Both the position numbers and the translations under genes were made by a program. This document shows, one piece after another, positions 1 through 5,318 of a DNA stretch of 5,318 nucleotides (its first letter is position 1; every line of letters begins with the position of its first letter). The notes beneath the pieces are model-generated. The model was given only the letters and a program-made list of their open reading frames with translations, did not search any database and was not told the origin of the DNA. The DNA is taken from assembly GCA_005877345.1 (NCBI GenBank), contig VBPR01000157.1:1-5318 (forward strand). Reading direction: 5' to 3'. Source of the stretch: Nitrososphaerota archaeon (GTDB lineage Archaea > Thermoproteota > Nitrososphaeria > Nitrososphaerales > Nitrososphaeraceae).

Positions 1-441
1 GGATTTTGAAGATGTAATAACCATGCTATCTGGCTTCTGATTTCCAACCTTACTTGTAAAATTTAGAGCATAGTCAGAAATTTGCTTAGATTTATCTTTA
101 TCAAGAAATATTAATTCAAATGGTGATACCTGTCCGGTATTTAATGAACGTACTGCTGCTATTCCACTTGCATTGCCTATGTTTTGTCCGTTTTTGTCAT
201 AAAAAATAGCATATATTGCAACACCGTACTGAGGTTCATTTGAAATATTTCTGATTTCACCGAATAAATGGATAAAGCCACTTTGATCAATTATAGTATT
301 TGTTTGTAGAACCTTTAAGTTCTCTAGGGAGTAGACTGGATTATTTATAACCAATATCAATATCCCAGAAAAAACCAATACTGTCTTTGGGATTGATAGA
401 TAAGTAAAATATGAAACAAAATTTCTAAAATATTTTATCAT
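1..441 (-). CDS. FxLYD-like exported or membrane-anchored protein, 3' end cut by window edge
   Basis: An open frame of 147 codons starts at ATG 441-439 and runs off the left edge with no stop, so only the N-terminal part is visible. The first residues are positively charged or aromatic (MIKYFRN), followed by a hydrophobic segment at about residues 17-38 (PKTVLVFSGILILVINNPVYS) that looks like a signal peptide or membrane anchor. Residues about 50-112 form a beta-rich stretch with the FxLYD pattern: GEIRNISNEP, then AIYAIFYDKNGQNIG, then a SLNTGQVSPFEL turn. In this family the pattern is an immunoglobulin-like extracellular fold of no known enzymatic role, common in multi-copy archaeal and bacterial surface proteins. 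The FxLYD assignment rests on pattern recognition only. A 73-base gap separates it from the next gene upstream, so it may have its own promoter. Surface location is inferred. Confidence 0.75.
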   Translation of the reverse strand, partial: MIKYFRNFVSYFTYLSIPKTVLVFSGILILVINNPVYSLENLKVLQTNTIIDQSGFIHLFGEIRNISNEPQYGVAIYAIFYDKNGQNIGNASGIAAVRSLNTGQVSPFELIFLDKDKSKQISDYALNFTSKVGNQKPDSMVITSSKS

Positions 442-476
442 AACAAAACATCTCAAAAGTATGGTACATAGAGGGA

Positions 477-484
477 GTATATTT
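477..484 (-). promoter_or_regulatory. possible TATA box for the FxLYD-like gene
   Basis: AAATATAC, read on the minus strand, lies 36-43 bases ahead of the ATG at 441. With the usual archaeal spacing of about 25 bases from box to transcript start, the leader would be roughly 10 bases. A GAGATG stretch just before the start is a poor Shine-Dalgarno match. The region is A/T-rich, so chance occurrence is possible. Confidence 0.3.
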
Positions 485-514
485 TTGTTTCAAACTATAT
501 TCTCGCTTTACAGA

Positions 515-985
515 TTAATGATTCTTTAACAGAAAATCTGCATAATGTTTTTCGTATTGGTAAGCAAGTGACAAATTATCATTCGAGAGTTGATCTTCAG
601 TTCTATTTCCAGTAATCAGATAATTCTTGAAATGTTCGTAGCTAGCTGCTTCTGATTCTAATGATCTAATAAATGAATTCTTGATATTATCATGTCCATT
701 TGGAACAGTCAAATTTCTTGCTTCATTTTCAAGCTCTTCAAATTGAGACAAATATCTATCAGTAATAGTTACCATTGTCAAATTGTCGTATTTTTTCATA
801 TTCCATTTTCCAACTTCTTCCTGATATTTTCTTGTCAATTCTTGCGATTTTGATACCAAGGCGCTGAGTGAGTCACTGAAAACTTGTACATTACTTTTAA
901 AAGGATTAAACAATATTGCCAAAACTATTGATACCACAACTGTGATCGATATTATGATTCCGAAGAGCGCCTTTTTGGAATTCAA
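515..985 (-). CDS. small single-pass membrane protein with helical outer domain, function unknown
   Basis: I do not recognise this protein. From a TTG start at 985 it is 156 residues: a short basic N-terminus (MNSKKALFG), one hydrophobic segment at about residues 7-29, and then a polar, helix-favouring domain rich in E, K, S and N (about 33-156). That domain has four N-glycosylation sequons (NLT 68, NLT 91, NRT 127, NLS 137), fitting an extracytoplasmic domain. No catalytic or metal-binding motif is visible. The frame also allows an ATG at 1099, giving 194 residues, or an ATG at 1066. I prefer 985 because the extra 38 residues are F/Y/L/K-rich like translated non-coding DNA, a basic stub directly before the membrane segment is typical, and a TATA-like box sits 24-31 bases ahead of this TTG. 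With the ATG at 1099 the gene would start only 11 bases after cysS, so co-transcription remains possible. The stop TAA at 517-515 is firm; the start is not. Confidence 0.6.
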   Translation of the reverse strand: MNSKKALFGIIISITVVVSIVLAILFNPFKSNVQVFSDSLSALVSKSQELTRKYQEEVGKWNMKKYDNLTMVTITDRYLSQFEELENEARNLTVPNGHDNIKNSFIRSLESEAASYEHFKNYLITGNRTEDQLSNDNLSLAYQYEKHYADFLLKNH

Positions 986-1008
986 TTTTAATTTATCCGA
1001 TGCTTTGA

Positions 1009-1016
1009 ATAATAAA
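1009..1016 (-). promoter_or_regulatory. possible TATA box for the small membrane protein gene
   Basis: TTTATTAT on the minus strand ends 24 bases before the TTG at 985, the spacing expected for a leaderless archaeal transcript. It lies inside the longer reading frame from 1099, so it counts as promoter evidence only if the shorter start is right. The 125 bases from the cysS stop to 985 hold nothing else I can identify. Confidence 0.3.
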
Positions 1017-1110
1017 TAGTTTTTCAAACCATAAAGTAACAACCTTTTGTAAAAAAAGTAATACATAATAAATCTTCTTGAAATTTGAATATTCGTCATT
1101 TGGAATAAAA

Positions 1111-2517
1111 TTACTGTCTATCAAATTCAATAATTTGCTTTTTTTTCCATGAAGTATACATGATATGATCTGTAAGCTCGACATCATATAACTCAAAAAT
1201 CTTGTTTCTCAGATTATCTGCATCTTTAAACATTTTCTCAGCCCTAAGCTTATTTCTCTGGTCAATCATCTTTTCGATTTCTTTTTTAGTATCAATATCA
1301 ATCTCTGCTATCTTAACACCCATGATATTAATTATGGTATTTACAATAGGTAATCCTTTATCAGACATTGCGGTTGTTAACTTTTCAGATGAGCTTAAAT
1401 TGTTTACATACGATACTAGTTTCATAAATGCCGATATTGCTGATGAAGTATTGAGGTTACTATCTAAAAATGACATAAAATCATCGAGATAACCATTGCA
1501 TTTGCTTTCAAATTCGTCCATGTCTCTAGATACATTTTTTGTTGTTCTAAGTTCGTAAATACAATGCTCAATCTGTCTCCATTTTTGCAATGATTCATAC
1601 AAAATTTCATCATTGAAGTCCATCGGTTTTGAATATTGAGAAGATATCAGGTACAATCGAAGTACGTTAGCTCCCCATTTTTTAAGCGCGTTTTTAAGGA
1701 GGATCATATTTCTGAGGGATTTTGACATCTTCTCTGAATTAATTGTAATCATACCTACATGCATCCAAAGTTTTGCAAGTCTCTTTTCGTTAAATGTTTC
1801 AGATTGAGCAATTTCATTTTCGTGATGAGGAAATATCAGATCAGTACCACCACCATGTATCTCTATTTCATTACCAAGGAACTTTGATACCATGACAGAA
1901 CACTCGATATGCCAACCTGGCCTTCCTGATCCCCAAGGACTTTCCCAAGATGGACTATCAGAAGAAAATTTCCATAGAGCAAAGTCTAGTGGATCCTCCT
2001 TTAAAGTATCAATTTCAATTCTTGAACCCTCTTCAAGCTCATCAATTTGTTTCTTTGATAGTATACCATAACTTGGGAATGATCTCACTCTAAAATATAT
2101 TCCATTTAAAGTAGTATAAGTATAATTTTTATCCTTCAGTATTTTAATCGCTGTTATTATCTCGCCTATGTGTTCAGTTGCTTTTGGATAGAAATCTGCT
2201 TTTAAGACATTCAGTTTAGTAAAATCTTCAAAATAACTCGCAATATATTTGGAAGAAATTTCTTCAGGAGTCTTCCCTTCTAATTTTGCCCTGTTTATTA
2301 TTTTATCATCAATATCGGTGAAGTTTTGTACATAAGTTAGATCATGCCCTATCCGTATTAAATATCGTCTTAAAACATCAAAAACAACTATAGTTCTTGC
2401 ATGTCCAATATGACAGTCGTCGTACACAGTGATGCCACAGACATAGATCCTAATCTTGTTGTCTCTTTTTGTATCAATCTCTTCAAGAGTATCAGTAAGT
2501 CTGTTATATATTTTCAA
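1111..2517 (-). CDS. cysS: cysteinyl-tRNA synthetase
   Basis: This cytosolic class I aminoacyl-tRNA synthetase joins cysteine to tRNA-Cys using ATP. At 468 residues it is close to the usual length (E. coli about 461) and looks complete. The Rossmann catalytic domain carries HIGH at 36-39 and KMSKS at 263-267. The zinc site that selects cysteine is intact, with Cys27, Cys206, His231 (in FPHHENEIAQSE) and Glu235. The conserved stretches NFTDIDDKII (65-74) and GRPGWHIECS (198-207) are present. The part after about residue 310 is the helical anticodon-binding domain. The start is TTG 2517-2515: reading upstream in frame, a TAG stop appears after two codons, and the KIYN that follows is the normal CysRS N-terminus. 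The next in-frame ATG is Met209, far past HIGH. The gene lies 40 bases after the Rieske gene, with a TATA-like box in the gap. No truncation or missing key residue was seen. Confidence 0.97.
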   Translation of the reverse strand: MKIYNRLTDTLEEIDTKRDNKIRIYVCGITVYDDCHIGHARTIVVFDVLRRYLIRIGHDLTYVQNFTDIDDKIINRAKLEGKTPEEISSKYIASYFEDFTKLNVLKADFYPKATEHIGEIITAIKILKDKNYTYTTLNGIYFRVRSFPSYGILSKKQIDELEEGSRIEIDTLKEDPLDFALWKFSSDSPSWESPWGSGRPGWHIECSVMVSKFLGNEIEIHGGGTDLIFPHHENEIAQSETFNEKRLAKLWMHVGMITINSEKMSKSLRNMILLKNALKKWGANVLRLYLISSQYSKPMDFNDEILYESLQKWRQIEHCIYELRTTKNVSRDMDEFESKCNGYLDDFMSFLDSNLNTSSAISAFMKLVSYVNNLSSSEKLTTAMSDKGLPIVNTIINIMGVKIAEIDIDTKKEIEKMIDQRNKLRAEKMFKDADNLRNKIFELYDVELTDHIMYTSWKKKQIIEFDRQ

Positions 2518-2545
2518 ATTAGAACTAACAACTTATGAAGACTAG

Positions 2546-2557
2546 TTAATAATAAAT
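2546..2557 (-). promoter_or_regulatory. possible TATA box for cysS
   Basis: ATTTATTATTAA on the minus strand lies 29-40 bases ahead of the TTG start of cysS, directly after the TGA of the Rieske gene. It would place the transcript start a few bases before the TTG, giving a very short leader. No Shine-Dalgarno sequence is seen. If real, cysS can be transcribed apart from its upstream neighbour. Confidence 0.4.
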
Positions 2558-2863
2558 TCAAACATCTATGTAGAGATCTTTTCCCTTTAAATCAATTTTA
2601 TACGTTTTTAATTTTACTCCCTCAAGATAATCCAATAATTCTCCAGTTCGTATATTATAGTGCCATGAATGTAATGGACATTCCACCACTTCACCATCTA
2701 CCCTACCTGGAGCAAGTGAGCCATCTTGATGTCTACACAAGGCTTCTATAGCATAAAATTTTTCTTTTGTTCGAAAAATGGCTATTCTAATTCCGCTTAA
2801 ATTTACTTCCTTTCCAGTTTTCTTGTCAAACTCCTCAATACTTGCAGCACGCATCCAAGTCAT
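2558..2863 (-). CDS. Rieske [2Fe-2S] ferredoxin-like protein
   Basis: This 101-residue protein consists of a single Rieske domain and binds a [2Fe-2S] cluster through two Cys and two His. Both ligand motifs are present: CRH at 43-45 (Cys43, His45) and CPLH at 62-65 (Cys62, His65), the second followed by SWHYNIRTGE, the usual turn and strand after the cluster. There is no signal peptide or membrane segment, so it should be cytosolic. Size and layout resemble NirD-like small subunits and the ferredoxins of ring-hydroxylating oxygenases rather than the Rieske subunit of bc1-type complexes. It is probably an electron carrier, but no partner oxygenase or reductase is in the window. The start is ATG 2863; an ATG three codons later is possible. 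It lies 67 bases after ahcY on the same strand, with a good TATA-like box in the gap. Cluster binding is close to certain; the physiological partner is unknown. Confidence 0.93.
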   Translation of the reverse strand: MTWMRAASIEEFDKKTGKEVNLSGIRIAIFRTKEKFYAIEALCRHQDGSLAPGRVDGEVVECPLHSWHYNIRTGELLDYLEGVKLKTYKIDLKGKDLYIDV

Positions 2864-2886
2864 GATTAGTTTTAAAGTTTCAATCT

Positions 2887-2895
2887 CTTATAAAA
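2887..2895 (-). promoter_or_regulatory. TATA box, Rieske gene promoter
   Basis: TTTTATAAG on the minus strand lies 24-32 bases ahead of the ATG at 2863. This is a close match to the archaeal TATA consensus, at the distance expected if transcription starts at or next to the ATG. No Shine-Dalgarno site is visible. It is one of the two best-placed promoters in the window. Confidence 0.5.
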
Positions 2896-2930
2896 TATTA
2901 TGCATGATTTATCAGAAAAGGCTTGAAAGT

Positions 2931-4148
2931 TCAGTAGGATTTCGCGTATTTTATCTGAAGTTGTGTCAGTCTATCAATACTTATTCCCAAATATTTTATG
3001 GATAACTTTGCTACATTAGAGTCTATATTTTCCGGTACAGAATAAACCTTGTTCTGCATTTTCTTATGATTTCTAAAAACATGTATTATAGAGAGGAGCT
3101 GATTTGCAAAAGACATCGCCATTACTTCTGGAGGATTCCCCTCAGCACCTACTAAATTAACAACTCTACCCTTTGAGAGAAGGAAAATTTTTTTCCCCTG
3201 AATGTGGAAACAGTCCAAATACGGTTTAATTTGGTAATTCTCTTTTGAATTTAAAAATAATTTATCCACTTCTATTTCATTGTCAAAATGTCCGGCATTT
3301 GCAAGTATCGCTCCATTTTTCATTTTTCTAAAATGTTTTTCTGAAATTACATTTTTTTGTCCTGTGCAAGTGATAAAAATATCTCCCTTGTCTACGACCT
3401 CAATAATTTTTCTTACTTGGTAACCATCCATATATGCTTCAAGTGCCCTAAGGGAATCAACCTCAACAACAGTAACAATAGCACCCAGGCCTTTAGCTCT
3501 AGATGCAACGCCTTTACCCACATATCCATAGCCGCATATAACTATGTGTTTACCCGCAATAAGAACATTAGTCAATTTGATAATAGCCATTAGCGTACTT
3601 TGCCCTGTTCCATACCGATTATCAAATAGATGTTTAGTACGAGCCTCGTTAACACCAATAATAGGATACAGCAACTTTCCCTGTTCTTCCAACGCTCTTA
3701 GTCTTGTGATTCCAGATGTTGTTTCTTCAGTTCCCCCCAATATCCCTTGAATTTTCTTGTTGTGTGCCATTATGTGAAGATTTGATCCGTCATCGGTCAG
3801 TACTTGAGGCCCTGTTTGTAAAACTTGTTTTATATTATCAAAATATTCCCTTTCAGTTTCATCCTTCCACGCATAAACCTTGACCCCCTTTGATGATAGA
3901 AATGCTGCTATATCCTCTTGTACCGATAATGGATTTGCAGAACAGAGAGAAACTTTCGATCCTAATTTGATCGCGGCTATTACCAAAACAGAAGTCTCCT
4001 TTGTGACATGTAGCGAAAGACCGAGTCTCAGGCCTTTTAATGGCTTGTGGTCAATTTTTTCGTTAACTAATGTATTTATGATACCCATACGAGAGTATGC
4101 CCATTCCCATGATTTTTCCCCATTAGCAATTAGTTCGATATTTTTCAT
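2931..4148 (-). CDS. ahcY: S-adenosylhomocysteine hydrolase (adenosylhomocysteinase)
   Basis: This cytosolic NAD-dependent enzyme splits S-adenosylhomocysteine, the inhibitory by-product of SAM methylation, to adenosine and homocysteine. At 405 residues it is of the shorter archaeal or thermophile type. Substrate-domain residues are present: LHVTKET (46-52), DDG (119-121), EETTSG (141-146) and TKHLFDN (171-177), with Lys172 and Asp176 as the catalytic pair known in the family. YGTGQST (179-185) leads into a Rossmann NAD fold, ICGYGYVGKG (204-213), with Glu229 at the end of the second strand for the NAD ribose. NAGHFDNEIE (284-293) and NLVGAEGNPPEVM (331-343) are the usual late motifs. The protein ends at YAKSY and lacks the KxxHYRY-like tail of human and many bacterial forms. 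I chose ATG 4148 over the ATG at 4208 because the extra 20 residues are hydrophobic and unlike the family, the protein from 4148 begins with the usual short helix, and a TATA box lies 26-31 bases upstream. It is divergent from metG. Confidence 0.96.
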   Translation of the reverse strand: MKNIELIANGEKSWEWAYSRMGIINTLVNEKIDHKPLKGLRLGLSLHVTKETSVLVIAAIKLGSKVSLCSANPLSVQEDIAAFLSSKGVKVYAWKDETEREYFDNIKQVLQTGPQVLTDDGSNLHIMAHNKKIQGILGGTEETTSGITRLRALEEQGKLLYPIIGVNEARTKHLFDNRYGTGQSTLMAIIKLTNVLIAGKHIVICGYGYVGKGVASRAKGLGAIVTVVEVDSLRALEAYMDGYQVRKIIEVVDKGDIFITCTGQKNVISEKHFRKMKNGAILANAGHFDNEIEVDKLFLNSKENYQIKPYLDCFHIQGKKIFLLSKGRVVNLVGAEGNPPEVMAMSFANQLLSIIHVFRNHKKMQNKVYSVPENIDSNVAKLSIKYLGISIDRLTQLQIKYAKSY

Positions 4149-4173
4149 CTGGCTAATACACTTAATCAATATG

Positions 4174-4179
4174 ATATAA
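4174..4179 (-). promoter_or_regulatory. TATA box, ahcY promoter
   Basis: TTATAT on the minus strand lies 26-31 bases ahead of the ATG at 4148, the expected distance for a leaderless archaeal transcript. Transcription from here would exclude the upstream ATG at 4208, so the box also supports the shorter ahcY start. Confidence 0.45.
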
Positions 4180-4221
4180 CTGATTAGCGATAAGAAATCG
4201 AAAATCATACGGATGAAAAAT

Positions 4222-4241
4222 AAATACCATTTTCGGTATTT
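4222..4241. repeat. inverted repeat in the ahcY/metG divergent region, possible operator
   Basis: AAATACC (4222-4228) and GGTATTT (4235-4241) are a perfect 7+7 base inverted repeat around a 6-base spacer. The centre lies about 70 bases upstream of the metG GTG and about 83 bases upstream of the ahcY ATG. The left arm overlaps an A/T-rich TATA-like stretch (4216-4226). Two-fold symmetry with about one helical turn between arm centres fits a dimeric regulator, but no regulator gene or second copy of the motif is seen. Chance occurrence in A/T-rich DNA cannot be excluded. Confidence 0.4.
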
Positions 4242-4267
4242 GTCATGAAACTGGTTAATTCAGATAG

Positions 4268-4273
4268 TTTTAA
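4268..4273 (+). promoter_or_regulatory. possible weak TATA box for metG
   Basis: TTTTAA lies 28-33 bases ahead of the GTG at 4301, in line with the spacing seen for the other genes here. A stronger A/T-rich candidate, AAAAATAAATA at 4216-4226, would instead give a leader of about 50 bases. I cannot choose between them from sequence alone. Confidence 0.25.
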
Positions 4274-4300
4274 TCTCTCATTGTCATCACTGATTCTGCT

Positions 4301-5318
4301 GTGCGAAATTCCAATAGAAACAGTGTAATAATAACGAGTGCGCTTCCGTATGCAAATGGAGAGATACACCTCGGTCACATTTCTTCTACTTATCTGCCTG
4401 CAGATATATTTCGAAGGTTTCTAAAACTAAATGGAGTAGAAGTATATCACCTGTGTGCATCAGATGATTTTGGTACGCCCGTACTTATTGAAACTGAAAA
4501 AAAGAGAACGAAACCAGAATTGTATGTAAAATACTGGCATGATAAAGACATTGATGATTTTAATTCAGTGGGCATAGTTTTCGATTCTTTTTCACAAACG
4601 AGCTCAGAAACGAATAGAATGTTTGTCCAGTATGTCTTCGGTGTATTAAAAAAAAGGAGGCTTGTTTATGAAAAGGAAGTTGTACAATATTATTGCGAAA
4701 AAGATTTGAAATTTCTGCCAGACCGCTACGTAATCGGAAAATGTCCTTATTGTGGTGCGGAGGATCAGTATTCTGATCTGTGTGAAAAATGTGGAAGAAT
4801 CCCCGAAAAGATACTAGATCCAAGGTGTGCTATTTGTGGAATGCCACCAGTCAAAAAAAAGAGCAACCACTACTTTTTCAAGCTATCCAATTTTGAAGAT
4901 GTTCTTGAAAAGTGGTTAAAGGAAAACAAATTACTTCAACAAGATGTCAAAAAATATGTCCTCAACTGGATTGTAGAAGGGCTCCAAGACTGGGATATAA
5001 CAAGAGATATTTCTTGGGGGGTGAATATACCTATTACTGGTAACGAGAAAAAAGATAAAGTATTCTATGGGTGGTTCGATAACCATTTATGTTATATTTC
5101 CTCTCTTATTGAACTATTAGGCGACATAAATAAAACAAAAGAAATATGGAATAGTTCTAAAATATATCATTTTATTGGAAAAGATATTGTTTACCATCAC
5201 TACCTTTTCTTACCAGCAATTAGAATGGGTATGAATGAAGAATACAAATTGCCGGATCTCATCCCAACACGTGGACATCTTATGCTTCAGAATAATAAAA
5301 TCTCAAAGAGCAGAAATT
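4301..5318 (+). CDS. metG: methionyl-tRNA synthetase, 3' end cut by window edge
   Basis: This cytosolic class I synthetase charges initiator and elongator tRNA-Met with methionine. The 339 visible residues cover the catalytic half: VIITSALPYANGEIHLGH (9-26, HIGH motif HLGH 23-26), ASDDFGTP (53-60), the CP-domain zinc region, FIGKDIVYHH (291-300) and the KISKS loop (333-337). The anticodon-binding domain lies past the right edge. The zinc region has three CxxC pairs (148/151, 161/164, 176/179): a standard four-Cys knuckle plus a further CAIC pair, as in archaeal two-knuckle enzymes. The segment usually WxDAPIGY reads WFDNHLCY (258-265), changing two positions near the methionine pocket. The start is taken as GTG 4301-4303: no in-frame ATG lies ahead of the conserved ITSALPYANG, and an in-frame TAA at 4271-4273 bounds the frame. 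Initiation at an ATT or ATC just upstream is less likely. It is divergent from ahcY, with 152 bases between starts. Confidence 0.95.
   Translation, partial: MRNSNRNSVIITSALPYANGEIHLGHISSTYLPADIFRRFLKLNGVEVYHLCASDDFGTPVLIETEKKRTKPELYVKYWHDKDIDDFNSVGIVFDSFSQTSSETNRMFVQYVFGVLKKRRLVYEKEVVQYYCEKDLKFLPDRYVIGKCPYCGAEDQYSDLCEKCGRIPEKILDPRCAICGMPPVKKKSNHYFFKLSNFEDVLEKWLKENKLLQQDVKKYVLNWIVEGLQDWDITRDISWGVNIPITGNEKKDKVFYGWFDNHLCYISSLIELLGDINKTKEIWNSSKIYHFIGKDIVYHHYLFLPAIRMGMNEEYKLPDLIPTRGHLMLQNNKISKSRN

Noticed and set aside
1087..1094. GAATATTC palindrome near the cysS 3' end
   Set aside because: An 8-base palindrome in A/T-rich DNA is expected by chance, and nothing nearby gives it a role.
993..1196. 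67-codon minus-strand frame overlapping the cysS 3' end
   Set aside because: It is a shifted frame of the cysS C-terminus running into A/T-rich spacer; its composition is that of noise.
1202..1492. 96-codon plus-strand frame opposite the 3' part of cysS
   Set aside because: It is antisense to the CysRS C-terminal domain. Its apparent hydrophobic character comes from the complement of charged helical codons.
2778..3005. 75-codon plus-strand frame across the Rieske/ahcY gap
   Set aside because: It overlaps two real genes and the promoter between them, and shows no motif or ribosome-binding signal.
3357..4179. Several plus-strand frames of 68-99 codons opposite ahcY
   Set aside because: They are antisense to clearly conserved ahcY codons and their translations look like shadows.
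4245..4328. A 27-codon ATG reading frame upstream of and overlapping the metG start in another frame
   Set aside because: It has no Shine-Dalgarno site, no recognisable product and ordinary composition for chance. It could be a regulatory upstream frame, but nothing in the sequence supports this.
4560..4823. 87-codon minus-strand frame inside metG
   Set aside because: It lies wholly over conserved MetRS coding sequence, including the zinc knuckles, and its translation has no family features.
1..5318. tRNA or rRNA genes, insertion sequences, CRISPR repeats or a defence or mobile system
   Set aside because: No cloverleaf-like segment, transposase motif, direct-repeat array or integrase signature was seen. 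The window reads as ordinary chromosomal housekeeping DNA plus two surface-protein genes.

Overview
The window is a stretch of low-GC archaeal chromosome. The best fit is an ammonia-oxidising-type thaumarchaeon (Nitrososphaeria). That placement is inferred from an archaeal-style S-adenosylhomocysteine hydrolase, a methionyl-tRNA synthetase with extra CxxC knuckles, a small cytosolic-type Rieske protein, membrane-anchored FxLYD-like proteins, absence of Shine-Dalgarno sites, and A/T-rich TATA-like boxes about 24-40 bases ahead of start codons. No RNA marker is present, so genus and species cannot be set.

Layout. Five genes lie on the minus strand, read right to left from about 4148 down to base 1. 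They are ahcY (4148 to 2931), a Rieske [2Fe-2S] protein (2863 to 2558), cysS (2517 to 1111), a small single-pass membrane protein of unknown function (about 985 to 515), and the N-terminal part of an FxLYD-like exported or membrane-anchored protein (441 to the left edge). metG starts at 4301 on the plus strand and runs off the right edge just after its KISKS loop. A 152-base divergent promoter region (4149-4300) separates ahcY and metG. It carries TATA-like boxes and a perfect 7+7 base inverted repeat. All other gaps are short (40 to 125 bases), and no stretch over 300 bases lacks a gene.

How the genes fit together. Three of the four enzymes handle sulfur amino acids. AhcY splits S-adenosylhomocysteine to homocysteine and adenosine, MetRS charges methionine and CysRS charges cysteine. 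The Rieske protein is a small electron carrier or oxygenase-ferredoxin type with no evident link to that chemistry. The two leftmost genes look like cell-surface or extracytoplasmic proteins, functionally separate from the enzymes.

Most start codons needed judgement. cysS begins with TTG and metG most likely with GTG, in both cases because an in-frame stop lies just upstream and conserved N-terminal sequence just downstream. The ahcY start is placed 20 codons inside its longest reading frame. I found no tRNA or rRNA gene, insertion sequence, CRISPR array or clearly new multi-gene system. The points worth checking are the unusual methionine-pocket residues in MetRS, the inverted repeat between the divergent genes, and the non-ATG or leaderless start pattern.
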